In this document: positions 50,706 to 58,272 of the stretch, piece by piece
How the letters are laid out: each line of letters starts with the position of its first letter
How positions within the stretch are numbered: the first letter of the stretch is position 1
Assembly: GCF_006968745.1 (NCBI RefSeq)
Contig: NZ_CP030118.1
Span: forward strand, 7,652,253 to 7,716,252
DNA length: 64,000 nucleotides
Direction of reading: 5' to 3'
From: Brasilonema sennae CENA114
GTDB lineage: Bacteria; Cyanobacteriota; Cyanobacteriia; Cyanobacteriales; Nostocaceae
Program-made: the position numbers and the translations under genes
The notes under the pieces: generated by a model
What the model was told of the DNA's origin: nothing
The model's database searches: none
The model's input: only the letters and a program-made list of their open reading frames with translations

Positions 50706-51251
50706 TCAATCCACTACCCTGTAAAAGGTCAAAGCCGTATTTCCGTAAACTTTTTCACGGCAAATTTCCCAATTCGGAATGACTAAAGGATTCCAATCTT
50801 GAGGATTATGTTCGATCGCTATTTCACCATTAGCATCTAGAAGCCCAGACTGAGCGATCGCCTCTATCACTGGCTGGTATAACTCACTTGCATACGGCGG
50901 ATCGAAGTAAATTCTGTCAAATTGCTGTCCTGATAATTTTGGCAAAAGCTGTACAACGTCTCCCCGCATTACCTGAAATTTCTGTTCAGCACTCGCTAAG
51001 TCTTGCCAATTCTGTTGGATTATAGCACAAGCACGATGGGATTTATCAATTCCTACAACTCGGCTGGCTCCTCTACACAAAGCCTCCGCGCCCATTGAAC
51101 CAGTTCCAGCACACACATCCAGCCAACGACAACCTTCTATTGTTCCCTGCCAAATATTAAAAACGGCTTCGCGTACCCGCGCACTGGTGGGTCTGGTTTC
51201 TTTTCCTGGTAAAGTTTTTAATGGTCGGTTTCCGTAAATTCTTAAACTCAT
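50706..51251 (-). CDS. rsmD: 16S rRNA (guanine966-N2)-methyltransferase RsmD
   Basis: 181-aa RsmD. SLRIYGNRPLKTLPGKETRPTSARVREAVFNIW is the N-terminal signature; SAM motif WLDVCAGTGSMGAEALCRGA; catalytic FDPPYAS (DPPY, N6/N2-amino methylation). Methylates G966 of 16S rRNA in small-subunit assembly. Normal length. Preceded by an STRR array (51249-51284) that overlaps the start codon region, so the repeat lies directly in the 5' leader. Confidence 0.95.
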   Translation of the reverse strand: MSLRIYGNRPLKTLPGKETRPTSARVREAVFNIWQGTIEGCRWLDVCAGTGSMGAEALCRGASRVVGIDKSHRACAIIQQNWQDLASAEQKFQVMRGDVVQLLPKLSGQQFDRIYFDPPYASELYQPVIEAIAQSGLLDANGEIAIEHNPQDWNPLVIPNWEICREKVYGNTALTFYRVVD

Positions 51252-51284
51252 TAGTTATTAGTCATTAGTCATTAGTCATTAGTT
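51249..51284. repeat. STRR heptanucleotide repeat (TTAGTCA)n
   Basis: Tandem ATTAGTC/ATTAGTT heptads directly at the rsmD start (its ATG is inside the first unit), a second STRR type. Confidence 0.8.
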
Positions 51285-51443
51285 AGCAACCTTTTTTATA
51301 GGGTAAGCATTACCCACCAGTCACTTATCGCGGTAGGCAATGCCCATCGTGTATTCAAGTTACAAATTTTAACAATCAATTCTTAACAAACCTTTTGACT
51401 ACGAACAAGAAACAATGGACTATAAACTCAACCACAATTGTAT

Positions 51444-52079
51444 TTAGGCAGCAACTTGTGTCCAAACTTGGGAGACAAAATTAGACAGAATTTGCAGCCC
51501 AATATTGGAAGATTTTTCCGGGTGAAACTGAACAGCCATTAAGTTATCGCGGGCGATCGCAGCTGTTACCGTTTGATGTCCGTGGGTGATTGTTGCTGCA
51601 CAGACTTGCGGCTCTTGTGGTTCAACAAAATAGGAATGAACAAAATATACCCAAGGTAAAGAGGGTAGATACTCCCACAAATGACTTTTTGGTTGAGTCA
51701 GTTCGAGTTGATTCCAACCCATATGAGGAATCGCAATTCCTGGTTCTGGACGAAATCGCCTGACTCTTCCTTTAATAATTCCGAGTCCTGATTCTGTCCC
51801 TTCTGTGCTTGATTCAAAAAGAACTTGCATTCCTAAACAAATTCCTAAAAAGGGTTTACCGGATGCGATAGCTTCTTTTATTGGTTTTTCTAAACCACGC
51901 GATCGCAGCTGTTGCACTGCTGGATCGAACGCACCAACTCCTGGCAAAACTATCGCATCAGCCTTTTCTAATTCTTTTGGAGAATCAGTAATCTTGGGAG
52001 TTGCCCCAGCTTTTTCTAGTCCTTTACAGACAGAGTGCAAATTTCCCATGTCGTAATCTACAACTGCAATCAACGTCAT
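51444..52079 (-). CDS. hisH: Imidazole glycerol phosphate synthase subunit HisH
   Basis: 211-aa class I glutamine amidotransferase that feeds ammonia to HisF in histidine biosynthesis. DYDMGNLHSVCKGLEKAG, oxyanion PGVGAFDPAV, nucleophile GICLGMQVLF (Cys81), and the VQFHPEKSS His/Glu pair complete the triad. Normal length. hisF is not adjacent. The window's other histidine gene, hisC, is a pseudogene (9331-10079). Confidence 0.96.
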   Translation of the reverse strand: MTLIAVVDYDMGNLHSVCKGLEKAGATPKITDSPKELEKADAIVLPGVGAFDPAVQQLRSRGLEKPIKEAIASGKPFLGICLGMQVLFESSTEGTESGLGIIKGRVRRFRPEPGIAIPHMGWNQLELTQPKSHLWEYLPSLPWVYFVHSYFVEPQEPQVCAATITHGHQTVTAAIARDNLMAVQFHPEKSSNIGLQILSNFVSQVWTQVAA

Positions 52080-52138
52080 TTACTCGCTCCCTGTTAACTT
52101 TATTATGGAGAGTATCTCTATTTTAAATAATATTTCTT

Positions 52139-52651
52139 ATGAAGAAAAGCATTCTATTAACATCTTTTGACACTTGGCTAAGCGAGCAAAAATCAAATTC
52201 TTCTGATGATTTATTGGTAGAAGTTTCCCGACTTAACTCGTTACCTTATGATTTAACCTTCTTGCGACAGTTGAGGGTGGATGTGCAGCTTGCCAGTTTT
52301 CGGGTTATAGAAAAAATCCACCAACTGCAACCAGACGCCATCATTTGCTGTGGGATGGCTCGAAAACGAACATTATTAAGTGTGGAAGTTGGTGCTAGTT
52401 GTGGGGAAATTGTGTTGCAGACAACAGTTGATTTAGAAAAGTTAGTCGCGGGGGCAAAGGCAGTTGAGATTAGTCACGACTGCGGTAAATTTGTTTGTGA
52501 AGGACTTTACTATTCTGTTTTAGATGAACTGCGCCAACGCCAACTCACAACCCCTTGCATTTTTGTCCACGTTCCTATTTTGACTGAAGAAAATCTCCCC
52601 TTAATTCTTGATGATTTTTTATTGATTATTCACAGGCTGGCACTTTGGTAA
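52139..52651 (+). CDS. Pyroglutamyl-peptidase I (C15)-like protein
   Basis: 170-aa short, divergent member of the peptidase C15 family. KSILLTSFDTWLSEQKSNSSDDL corresponds to the family N-terminus (LTGFEPF), but the usual GFEPF is replaced by SFDTW. DAIICCGMARKRTLLSVE aligns with the catalytic-Glu region, HDCGKFVCEGLYYSVL has the nucleophile Cys120, and FVHVPI the His144. So Cys and His are in place. It is shorter than typical 200-220-aa enzymes, and activity on N-terminal pyroglutamate is uncertain. Divergent from hisH, 60 bp away. Confidence 0.75.
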   Translation: MKKSILLTSFDTWLSEQKSNSSDDLLVEVSRLNSLPYDLTFLRQLRVDVQLASFRVIEKIHQLQPDAIICCGMARKRTLLSVEVGASCGEIVLQTTVDLEKLVAGAKAVEISHDCGKFVCEGLYYSVLDELRQRQLTTPCIFVHVPILTEENLPLILDDFLLIIHRLALW

Positions 52652-52691
52652 ATTTACTTGCGTCTGTTTGAACAGAAAAATATGTACACAG

Positions 52692-54080
52692 ATGTTTCCA
52701 TTCTTACTAATTTTTCCGCTCGCTCAAATCACTCCTTCTGCACCACCGCCGCCTGAAGAAATTGTCCAACAGCAACAAGTACGCCCTTTACTTGGGACTG
52801 TGGATAGCATCCCAGTGTTTAACAGCAATAGTCCTGAAAAAGTTCTCAAGGAAGGGATTTTGCTTTCCACCTTTCCAGCCTCAGGCAAAAAAGTCCCAAC
52901 CGCACACTTGAATTTTCCTTTTAAAGGACGATTTGATATTTTTGCTCACCATGTTGCCCAAGCACCCACACCAGAAGACTTGCGGACGCTTTATCTGGGG
53001 ATAATCCTGCATAACCCAGGAAAACAACCAGTGACAGTGAATATCTTGCAGGCGGCGAGTTATTTAAGTCAACCAGATGCACCGTTTGCAGAGTTGCCAT
53101 CTCGGAGTGAGAATATTTTAGGTACAATTTTTGCAGGACCAGGCGATCGCGTGGTTAATGATATTCTGCGAGGACAACGACAAGATACGTTTCCTCCTCA
53201 AGTTATCATTCCACCAGGTGAAAGCCGGATGTTGTTGAATGCACCGATTCCTGTCAGTGGACTGACACCACCTTTAAATGGTCGGTCTACACTCATGCGA
53301 CTGTGGAGTAATGACACAGTGTATACAGCCAGTCTAGCAATGTTTGCACCAAAAAATCCTGATGATACTGAGCGTGCGCCTACTTTAGAAGACTGGCAAA
53401 ATTTGCTCAATAATGGTGATTTATCCGGACCACGCGATAAAACACCAACCCCTCTCGAACAGACTAACAAACCAATCATATATGGTCGCGTTGCCGGAGT
53501 CACACAGGGGTCTGAATGGAAAGCCTTACTCATAGATGATCCAAAAGCTCAGCATTTAACCATACCCACTTCCGGACAAGCCTTTTCCTACCCTCTGGGT
53601 GCCCTAGATCGCGGTACCTTAGGAACGAGTCAAATACAAAGTGCACCGATGATGGTGCGCTATCCTGACACAGCATATCGTGCTCATGGAAACTACACTT
53701 TACAATACAGTTTAACGCTACCATTGTATAACAATACACAAAACTTGCAAACAGTTATTGTGTCAATGCAGACACCAATAAAAGAAGACCAGTTAACCAA
53801 ATCCGGATTGCGCTTTTTAAATCCACCAGCACAGCAAGTATTTTTCCGGGGTTCTGTCAGAGTACGTTACAAAGATGATCAGGGTTTACCCCAAACCCAG
53901 TACTTGCATTTAGTGCAAAAACGAGGACAACAAGGAGAACCATTAGTAGTACTCAACATGAAACCAGGCGAAAAAAGACTTGTAGAAGTAGATTTCCTCT
54001 ATCCGCCAGACGCCACCCCGCCACAGGTTCTGACAGTGCAAACTTTGAATAACGCTAGTTCAACGAGCTCTGTGAAATAG
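52692..54080 (+). CDS. DUF3370 family exported protein
   Basis: 462-aa exported cyanobacterial protein from ATG 52692 (MFPFLLIFPLAQITPSAP, signal peptide); a TTG at 52668 is in frame. Family features: QQQVRPLLGTVDSIPVFNSNSPEKVLKEGILLS, HLNFPFKGRFDIFAHHVA, LGIILHNPGKQPVTVNILQAASYLSQPDAPF, and VIIPPGESRMLLNAPIPV. Several predicted beta-sandwich strands. DUF3370 proteins have no known function; likely periplasmic. The next gene begins 7 bp after it on the same strand, suggesting an operon with the methyltransferase. Confidence 0.88.
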   Translation: MFPFLLIFPLAQITPSAPPPPEEIVQQQQVRPLLGTVDSIPVFNSNSPEKVLKEGILLSTFPASGKKVPTAHLNFPFKGRFDIFAHHVAQAPTPEDLRTLYLGIILHNPGKQPVTVNILQAASYLSQPDAPFAELPSRSENILGTIFAGPGDRVVNDILRGQRQDTFPPQVIIPPGESRMLLNAPIPVSGLTPPLNGRSTLMRLWSNDTVYTASLAMFAPKNPDDTERAPTLEDWQNLLNNGDLSGPRDKTPTPLEQTNKPIIYGRVAGVTQGSEWKALLIDDPKAQHLTIPTSGQAFSYPLGALDRGTLGTSQIQSAPMMVRYPDTAYRAHGNYTLQYSLTLPLYNNTQNLQTVIVSMQTPIKEDQLTKSGLRFLNPPAQQVFFRGSVRVRYKDDQGLPQTQYLHLVQKRGQQGEPLVVLNMKPGEKRLVEVDFLYPPDATPPQVLTVQTLNNASSTSSVK

Positions 54081-54087
54081 TAAAGTT

Positions 54088-54789
54088 ATGAACAAACGGC
54101 GAGATAATGTCCCCTTTGATCCTTACTACTTCGAGAAACAAGCATCCCTAGATGTGACCTTTTCACTCAGCAACACGTTCCGCCACATCTACCAAACTAA
54201 TCATTGGCGTGGATCCGATTCAGTTTCAGGGGAAGGCGCGAGTAGCACCCAAACACAACAGATAGAAGCTAAACTTCCAGCACTACTTAAGACATTACAG
54301 GTAGATGTACTCCTCGATCTACCGTGCGGAGACTTCAGTTGGATGCAGTTGATTGACTTACCTGTTTCACGTTATATCGGCGCAGATATTGTGTCCGAAC
54401 TTATCCTAGAGAATCAGAAGCGGTACGGAAGCCAAAATCATCAGTTTCTGACACTGGATTTTCTAAGCGAACCTCTACCAACAGCAGATCTCTTGTTATG
54501 CCGAGACTGCTTTGTGCATCTTTCGTTTGGAGACATTTTCTCTGCTCTCAATAACATGAAAAGGAGCCAGATTACTTACCTACTGACGACTACTTTCCCT
54601 AATTGTGAGGAGAATGAAGATATTACCACAGGTGACTGGCGTTTACTAAATTTAGAAAAACCCCCTTTTTCTTTTCCGACACCACTACAGCTGATCAACG
54701 AGCAATGTAGTGAGGGAGGTGGTATTTTTCGAGATAAGAGTTTAGGATTATGGCTTTTACAAGATATTCATTTAGTGAAGGAACTCTAA
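54088..54789 (+). CDS. Class I SAM-dependent methyltransferase
   Basis: 233-aa predicted methyltransferase. TFRHIYQTNHWRGSDSVSGEGASSTQT precedes the SAM fold; motif I is VLLDLPCGDFSWMQLI (about 75-90), with the acidic IGADIVSELI, then DFLSEPLPTADLLLCRDCFVHLSF (motif IV, CRDC) and YLLTTTFPNCEENED. This layout is common in cyanobacteria and plants as a family whose substrate is not known. It starts 7 bp after the DUF3370 gene on the same strand, so it is probably in its operon. Confidence 0.87.
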   Translation: MNKRRDNVPFDPYYFEKQASLDVTFSLSNTFRHIYQTNHWRGSDSVSGEGASSTQTQQIEAKLPALLKTLQVDVLLDLPCGDFSWMQLIDLPVSRYIGADIVSELILENQKRYGSQNHQFLTLDFLSEPLPTADLLLCRDCFVHLSFGDIFSALNNMKRSQITYLLTTTFPNCEENEDITTGDWRLLNLEKPPFSFPTPLQLINEQCSEGGGIFRDKSLGLWLLQDIHLVKEL

Positions 54790-54819
54790 AACTCGCCCCG
54801 ACTTGAAAATTTCTCTTTT

Positions 54820-54847
54820 AGTTCTGAGTTCTGAGTTCTGAGTTCTA
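54820..54847. repeat. Heptanucleotide tandem repeat (AGTTCTG)n
   Basis: Four copies of AGTTCTG just after the methyltransferase gene; a third heptad type of the STRR class. Confidence 0.85.
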
Positions 54848-55340
54848 TTTTCAAGTCAGCTTTACTCGTGAAGAAAAAATCCTACGCTTTCTAAGCGTGG
54901 GATTATCAGTCTGACCTTTCGTTTACTACAACTCGGACCTTGACAACAACATCATCATTCACTTTGACATAGACCTTTACCACTAATCCAAATGTGGAGT
55001 TGACTTTGACTAAAACATTAACCTTGACCACAATTAGTAAGGAACCCCGGTAGTTAACCGGGGAAAAAGGGGTTTTGTCGTGTACTTTGAGTCTTTTGTG
55101 CAAGACCGCATTAATTAATAAGATAAGCTTGTTTCAACTTGATTAGTTGCCAAATTGCCAAATGAATTAGGTCATACTAAATAAAATAAAACCCCAGGTT
55201 TATGACCTGGGGGACGGTGTTTCAACCACGATGTGCATGACGGCTTATTGCCCTAATCTATCTTTTCATGCTTTAGAAAAGTAGCCAAAATGCCAATAAA
55301 AGTTAATACTGATCGCTACTAAGTTCAAAATAATGACTTC

Positions 55341-55400
55341 AGCTTTTAGTCCATTTTAATGGACTTGGTTTATGAGCCTGGGACTTAAAGTCCTAGGCGG
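55341..55400. repeat. Double-hairpin dispersed repeat
   Basis: Two adjacent palindromes, AGTCCATTTTAATGGACT (55348-55365) and GCCTGGGACTTAAAGTCCTAGGC form (55376-55398). Such a pair of hairpins separated by about 10 bp is a well-known dispersed repeat in Nostoc-type genomes. Confidence 0.7.
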
Positions 55401-55648
55401 ATGAGAACGGAGTCAAATAACATGTAATAAGTTTGACATTTGTTTTCCCAGGTGCAAGATGTAAGCAAAGGGAGCCGCTACGCGATCGCCCTAGGCAAAT
55501 GAGCGATTGCGCTGCGCGCAGACGCCAAGGGCGTATCGCTCCTACTTGAGGTGAAAGTGCGTAAGCATTACTCCTTTGATAGAACGTTCTTATGGTCAAA
55601 CATGGCTGTTGATTTGGCTAAACTGTTTCGTAAGACGGGAGTTAAACC

Positions 55649-55774
55649 ATGAATATTTACGAGATTTTGCAAGCAAAACGAGAAGAAATCCTCCGAAGTG
55701 CTGCTAAATATGGAGCATACAACGTACGTATTTTTGGCACTGTGGGTAGCATTACTTGTAAAATAGTCAAGTAG
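55649..55774 (+). pseudogene. Truncated MNT-type nucleotidyltransferase
   Basis: 41-codon open frame with MNIYEILQAKREEILRSAAKYGAYNVRIFGTVGS..., the N-terminus of MntA-type minimal nucleotidyltransferases (antitoxins of HEPN-MNT pairs), where RIFGSVARGE and SDIDFLV should follow. The frame is lost right after RIFGTVGS, so the catalytic GSx..DxD is gone. No HEPN partner follows. It sits between dispersed repeats and the next gene, so an insertion or deletion has cut it. Confidence 0.75.
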
Positions 55775-55863
55775 GCGATAAATTTACCCGCCACTAGAAC
55801 CTTACCAAGAAGGTAGTTTACAAGTTTCCGCTCTTCACACCATTCATTTGACATCCTGACAAT

Positions 55864-56607
55864 ATGGAAGATAATAACCCTCAGCGTAAAATGTCTGAAG
55901 AAGAACGTTTTCAATCAGACAGTTATTCCTATTTGGAACAGCCGGAAAATGCTACTCGCTATACACTACCAATTCATTTTCTAGAGGATGCTTTTAAAGA
56001 AAGGTCGTTCTCTTTGTTGGATCTGGGGTGTGGGAATGGAGCTTTGCTCAAATATCTGCCTTCTCAATGCGACTACGTTGGGGTAGATCACAGTGAATAT
56101 GCCATTCAATACTGTTCAAACCTATACCCCAACCGAACTTTTGTGTGCGAAGATTTATGGGTATTTCTGCGTAAACTTGCTACAGAAAATAAAAAGTTTG
56201 ATGCAGTGGTACTATGCGGAATGATATATCATACAGTTGATAAGGAAAACCAACAACGCAAAAATGAGCAGGAAATCATTCAATTTTGTCTGGACAATAT
56301 AATAAGCGACAAAGGATATCTGATCATAATTATAGGACTTAATTATGGCAACCATCCAAATCATAGTCTGTTTGTTCGAGCGGAATGGCTACAAAAGTTA
56401 GTAGAACAAATGCTGGAAACTGCAAAGGCAAACATTGTTTACGAGAATCTGTGCCTACAGATCGGCTTGGAAAAAAAAATTGCACAGCAAAAAGTTATTC
56501 CTGAGTGGTTTGTTCAGGATGCCTCTACTGACTATTCAAGTAAGTTCGTTGGAACATATTGGGCAAGTTGGACATTTATAGCCTCTCCCGCATGTGTGAC
56601 AGGTTAA
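55864..56607 (+). CDS. Class I SAM-dependent methyltransferase
   Basis: 247-aa predicted methyltransferase. Motif I SLLDLGCGNGALLKYL (about 49-65), strand 2 YVGVDHSEYAI, EDLWVFLRKLA, KFDAVVLCGMIYHTVD (motif IV), and DKGYLIIIIGLNYGNHP. Substrate unknown. The Lys/Asn-rich, A/T-rich composition resembles that of the methyltransferase at 16756 and of accessory genes more than of core neighbours. Stands alone. Confidence 0.85.
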   Translation: MEDNNPQRKMSEEERFQSDSYSYLEQPENATRYTLPIHFLEDAFKERSFSLLDLGCGNGALLKYLPSQCDYVGVDHSEYAIQYCSNLYPNRTFVCEDLWVFLRKLATENKKFDAVVLCGMIYHTVDKENQQRKNEQEIIQFCLDNIISDKGYLIIIIGLNYGNHPNHSLFVRAEWLQKLVEQMLETAKANIVYENLCLQIGLEKKIAQQKVIPEWFVQDASTDYSSKFVGTYWASWTFIASPACVTG

Positions 56608-56763
56608 GAAAATTGCTCGCAGAAATTATGGTTAACTAGTCAAAAACTCGCTTTGCTTAACCAGGTTTTTTGTATACAACTTGTTCTCTGGAAATTTATC
56701 GCCTGAAGGAATGAGCAATAATCCTTGAAATGAAACTCCAGAGATCAGAAAAGTCTAAAAAAT

Positions 56764-58272
56764 ATGCAAAGGTTGACTGTTATCCGTTGGCTAGTTCTTG
56801 GCTATTCGTGTCTATTTCTGCTTTGCGGTTGTAGTTTCACGAACGGTTCCACTGCTGGTAAAACACTTACTGTTGCAACAGAACCAACGTTTCCGCCTTT
56901 CGAGTTTCAATCTGCAACTGGTGAGTTGCAGGGTTTTGACATTGACTTGATGAATGCGATCGCGCAATCTGCTGGATTTAAAGTTAAATATAAAAATATA
57001 CCTTTTGATGGTATGATTCCAGCGTTGCAGGTGCAAACTGTAGATGCGGCAGTTGCGGCGATGGCAATTACTGCCCAACGAGTCAAGACAATTTCCTTCT
57101 CGCGCCCTTACTTCAAATCGGGTGTCGCGATCGCCACCCGCACAGACAATCAAAACATTACCAATTTAGACAGTCTTAAGAACAAGATTATTGGCGTACA
57201 AATCGGGACGACTGGCGCACTCAAGGCTAAAAGTCTTCCTGGATCTGAAGTTCGCACTTTTAATGATTCACCCTTAACCCTTCAGGCATTACTCAATGGC
57301 AGTGTCGATGCCGTTCTTAATGATCGCGTCGTTATTTTATATGGTATAAAAAGCGGCAACCTTAAGGGACTCAAAGTGGTCGGCAGTCTGCTTACAGAAG
57401 AATTCTATGGCATTCCTACACCTAAAGGATCGCCCAACCTAGACCTGATTAACCAAGGTTTGGCAACGGTGCTGAAAAATGGCAGTTATACTAAAATTTA
57501 CCAAAAGTGGTTTGGTACTCAGCCGCCACAACTACCAGAAAAATCACCCATTGAAAACCAGACTAGCGAAAAAGGCGTATCCCAGCTATTTACCTCACTA
57601 AGCATTATCTTGAAGTCACTACCCGTTCTGCTGCGTGGGGCTTTGGTGACACTTGAACTCACAGCACTCTCTGTATTGCTGGGTATGATCGGGGGTTCAC
57701 TAATTGGGATTGTTCGCCTACAAGCATCTGTTCCTTTGCGCTGGATTGCTAGGGCGTATGTAGATTTTTTCCGGGGGACGCCGTTGCTGGTGCAGATTTT
57801 TATGATTTACTTTGGGTTGCCTGCTGTAGCTCAGAATTTTGGTTTCACCTTCAACTTAAATCGTCTGGCGGCAGCAGTGATCGCATTGAGTCTCAATAGC
57901 GCTGCCTACATTGCTGAAATTGTCCGCGCAGGCATCCAATCAATTGAGCCGGGGCAAGCAGAAGCCGCCCAATCACTGGGCTTGAGTTCAGTGCAAACGA
58001 TGCGCTATGTGATCTTTCCTCAAGCCCAAAGGCGGATCTTGCCACCTCTGGGCAATCAGTTCATTAGCCTGCTAAAAGACACCAGTTTAGTCGCTGTCAT
58101 CGGGTTTGAAGAGTTGTTCCGCAAGGGGCAGCTGATTGTAGCGGAAAACTATCGCTCGTTTGAGATTTACGCCACTGTCGCCCTGGTTTATTTATTCCTA
58201 ACGCTGCTTTCTTCCCAAGCATTTAGTCGCTGGGAGCGATCGCTTAATCCCGTTAAGAAAAAAAGAAATTAA
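56764..58272 (+). CDS. bgtB: Amino-acid ABC transporter, fused binding protein-permease (BgtB type)
   Basis: 502-aa fusion of a periplasmic amino-acid binding domain to its permease. Lipoprotein signal LFLLCGCS (Cys23). The binding domain (about 35-255) has PPFEFQSATGELQGFDIDLMNAIA, PALQVQTVDAAVAAMAIT and VGVQIGTTG types. The permease domain (about 280-495) has SLPVLLRGALVTLELTALSVL, FFRGTPLLVQIF and EAAQSLGLSSVQTMRYVIFPQA (EAA loop). In Anabaena BgtB is such a fusion and works with ATPase BgtA to take up basic amino acids and glutamine. No bgtA is adjacent; the exact substrate is inferred. Confidence 0.9.
   Translation: MQRLTVIRWLVLGYSCLFLLCGCSFTNGSTAGKTLTVATEPTFPPFEFQSATGELQGFDIDLMNAIAQSAGFKVKYKNIPFDGMIPALQVQTVDAAVAAMAITAQRVKTISFSRPYFKSGVAIATRTDNQNITNLDSLKNKIIGVQIGTTGALKAKSLPGSEVRTFNDSPLTLQALLNGSVDAVLNDRVVILYGIKSGNLKGLKVVGSLLTEEFYGIPTPKGSPNLDLINQGLATVLKNGSYTKIYQKWFGTQPPQLPEKSPIENQTSEKGVSQLFTSLSIILKSLPVLLRGALVTLELTALSVLLGMIGGSLIGIVRLQASVPLRWIARAYVDFFRGTPLLVQIFMIYFGLPAVAQNFGFTFNLNRLAAAVIALSLNSAAYIAEIVRAGIQSIEPGQAEAAQSLGLSSVQTMRYVIFPQAQRRILPPLGNQFISLLKDTSLVAVIGFEELFRKGQLIVAENYRSFEIYATVALVYLFLTLLSSQAFSRWERSLNPVKKKRN

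Larger units (their letters stand above)
54790..55648. other. Mobile-element scar region with several hairpins
   Basis: Contains an STRR-type AGTTCTG repeat (54820-54847), hairpins ATCCTACGCTT / AAGCGTGGGAT (54876-54903), CCCCGG..CCGGGG (55044-55063) and CCCCAGGT / ACCTGGGG-like (about 55192-55212), and the double-hairpin repeat at 55341-55400. The first is the type of hairpin seen at ends of IS200/IS605 elements. A 65-codon minus-strand frame (54906-55103) made of VKV repeats is probably not a gene. No intact gene. Confidence 0.5.

Noticed and set aside
55393..55599. 68-codon minus-strand ORF
   Set aside because: Made of dispersed GC-rich palindromes (CGCTACGCGATCGCC type); no protein family.
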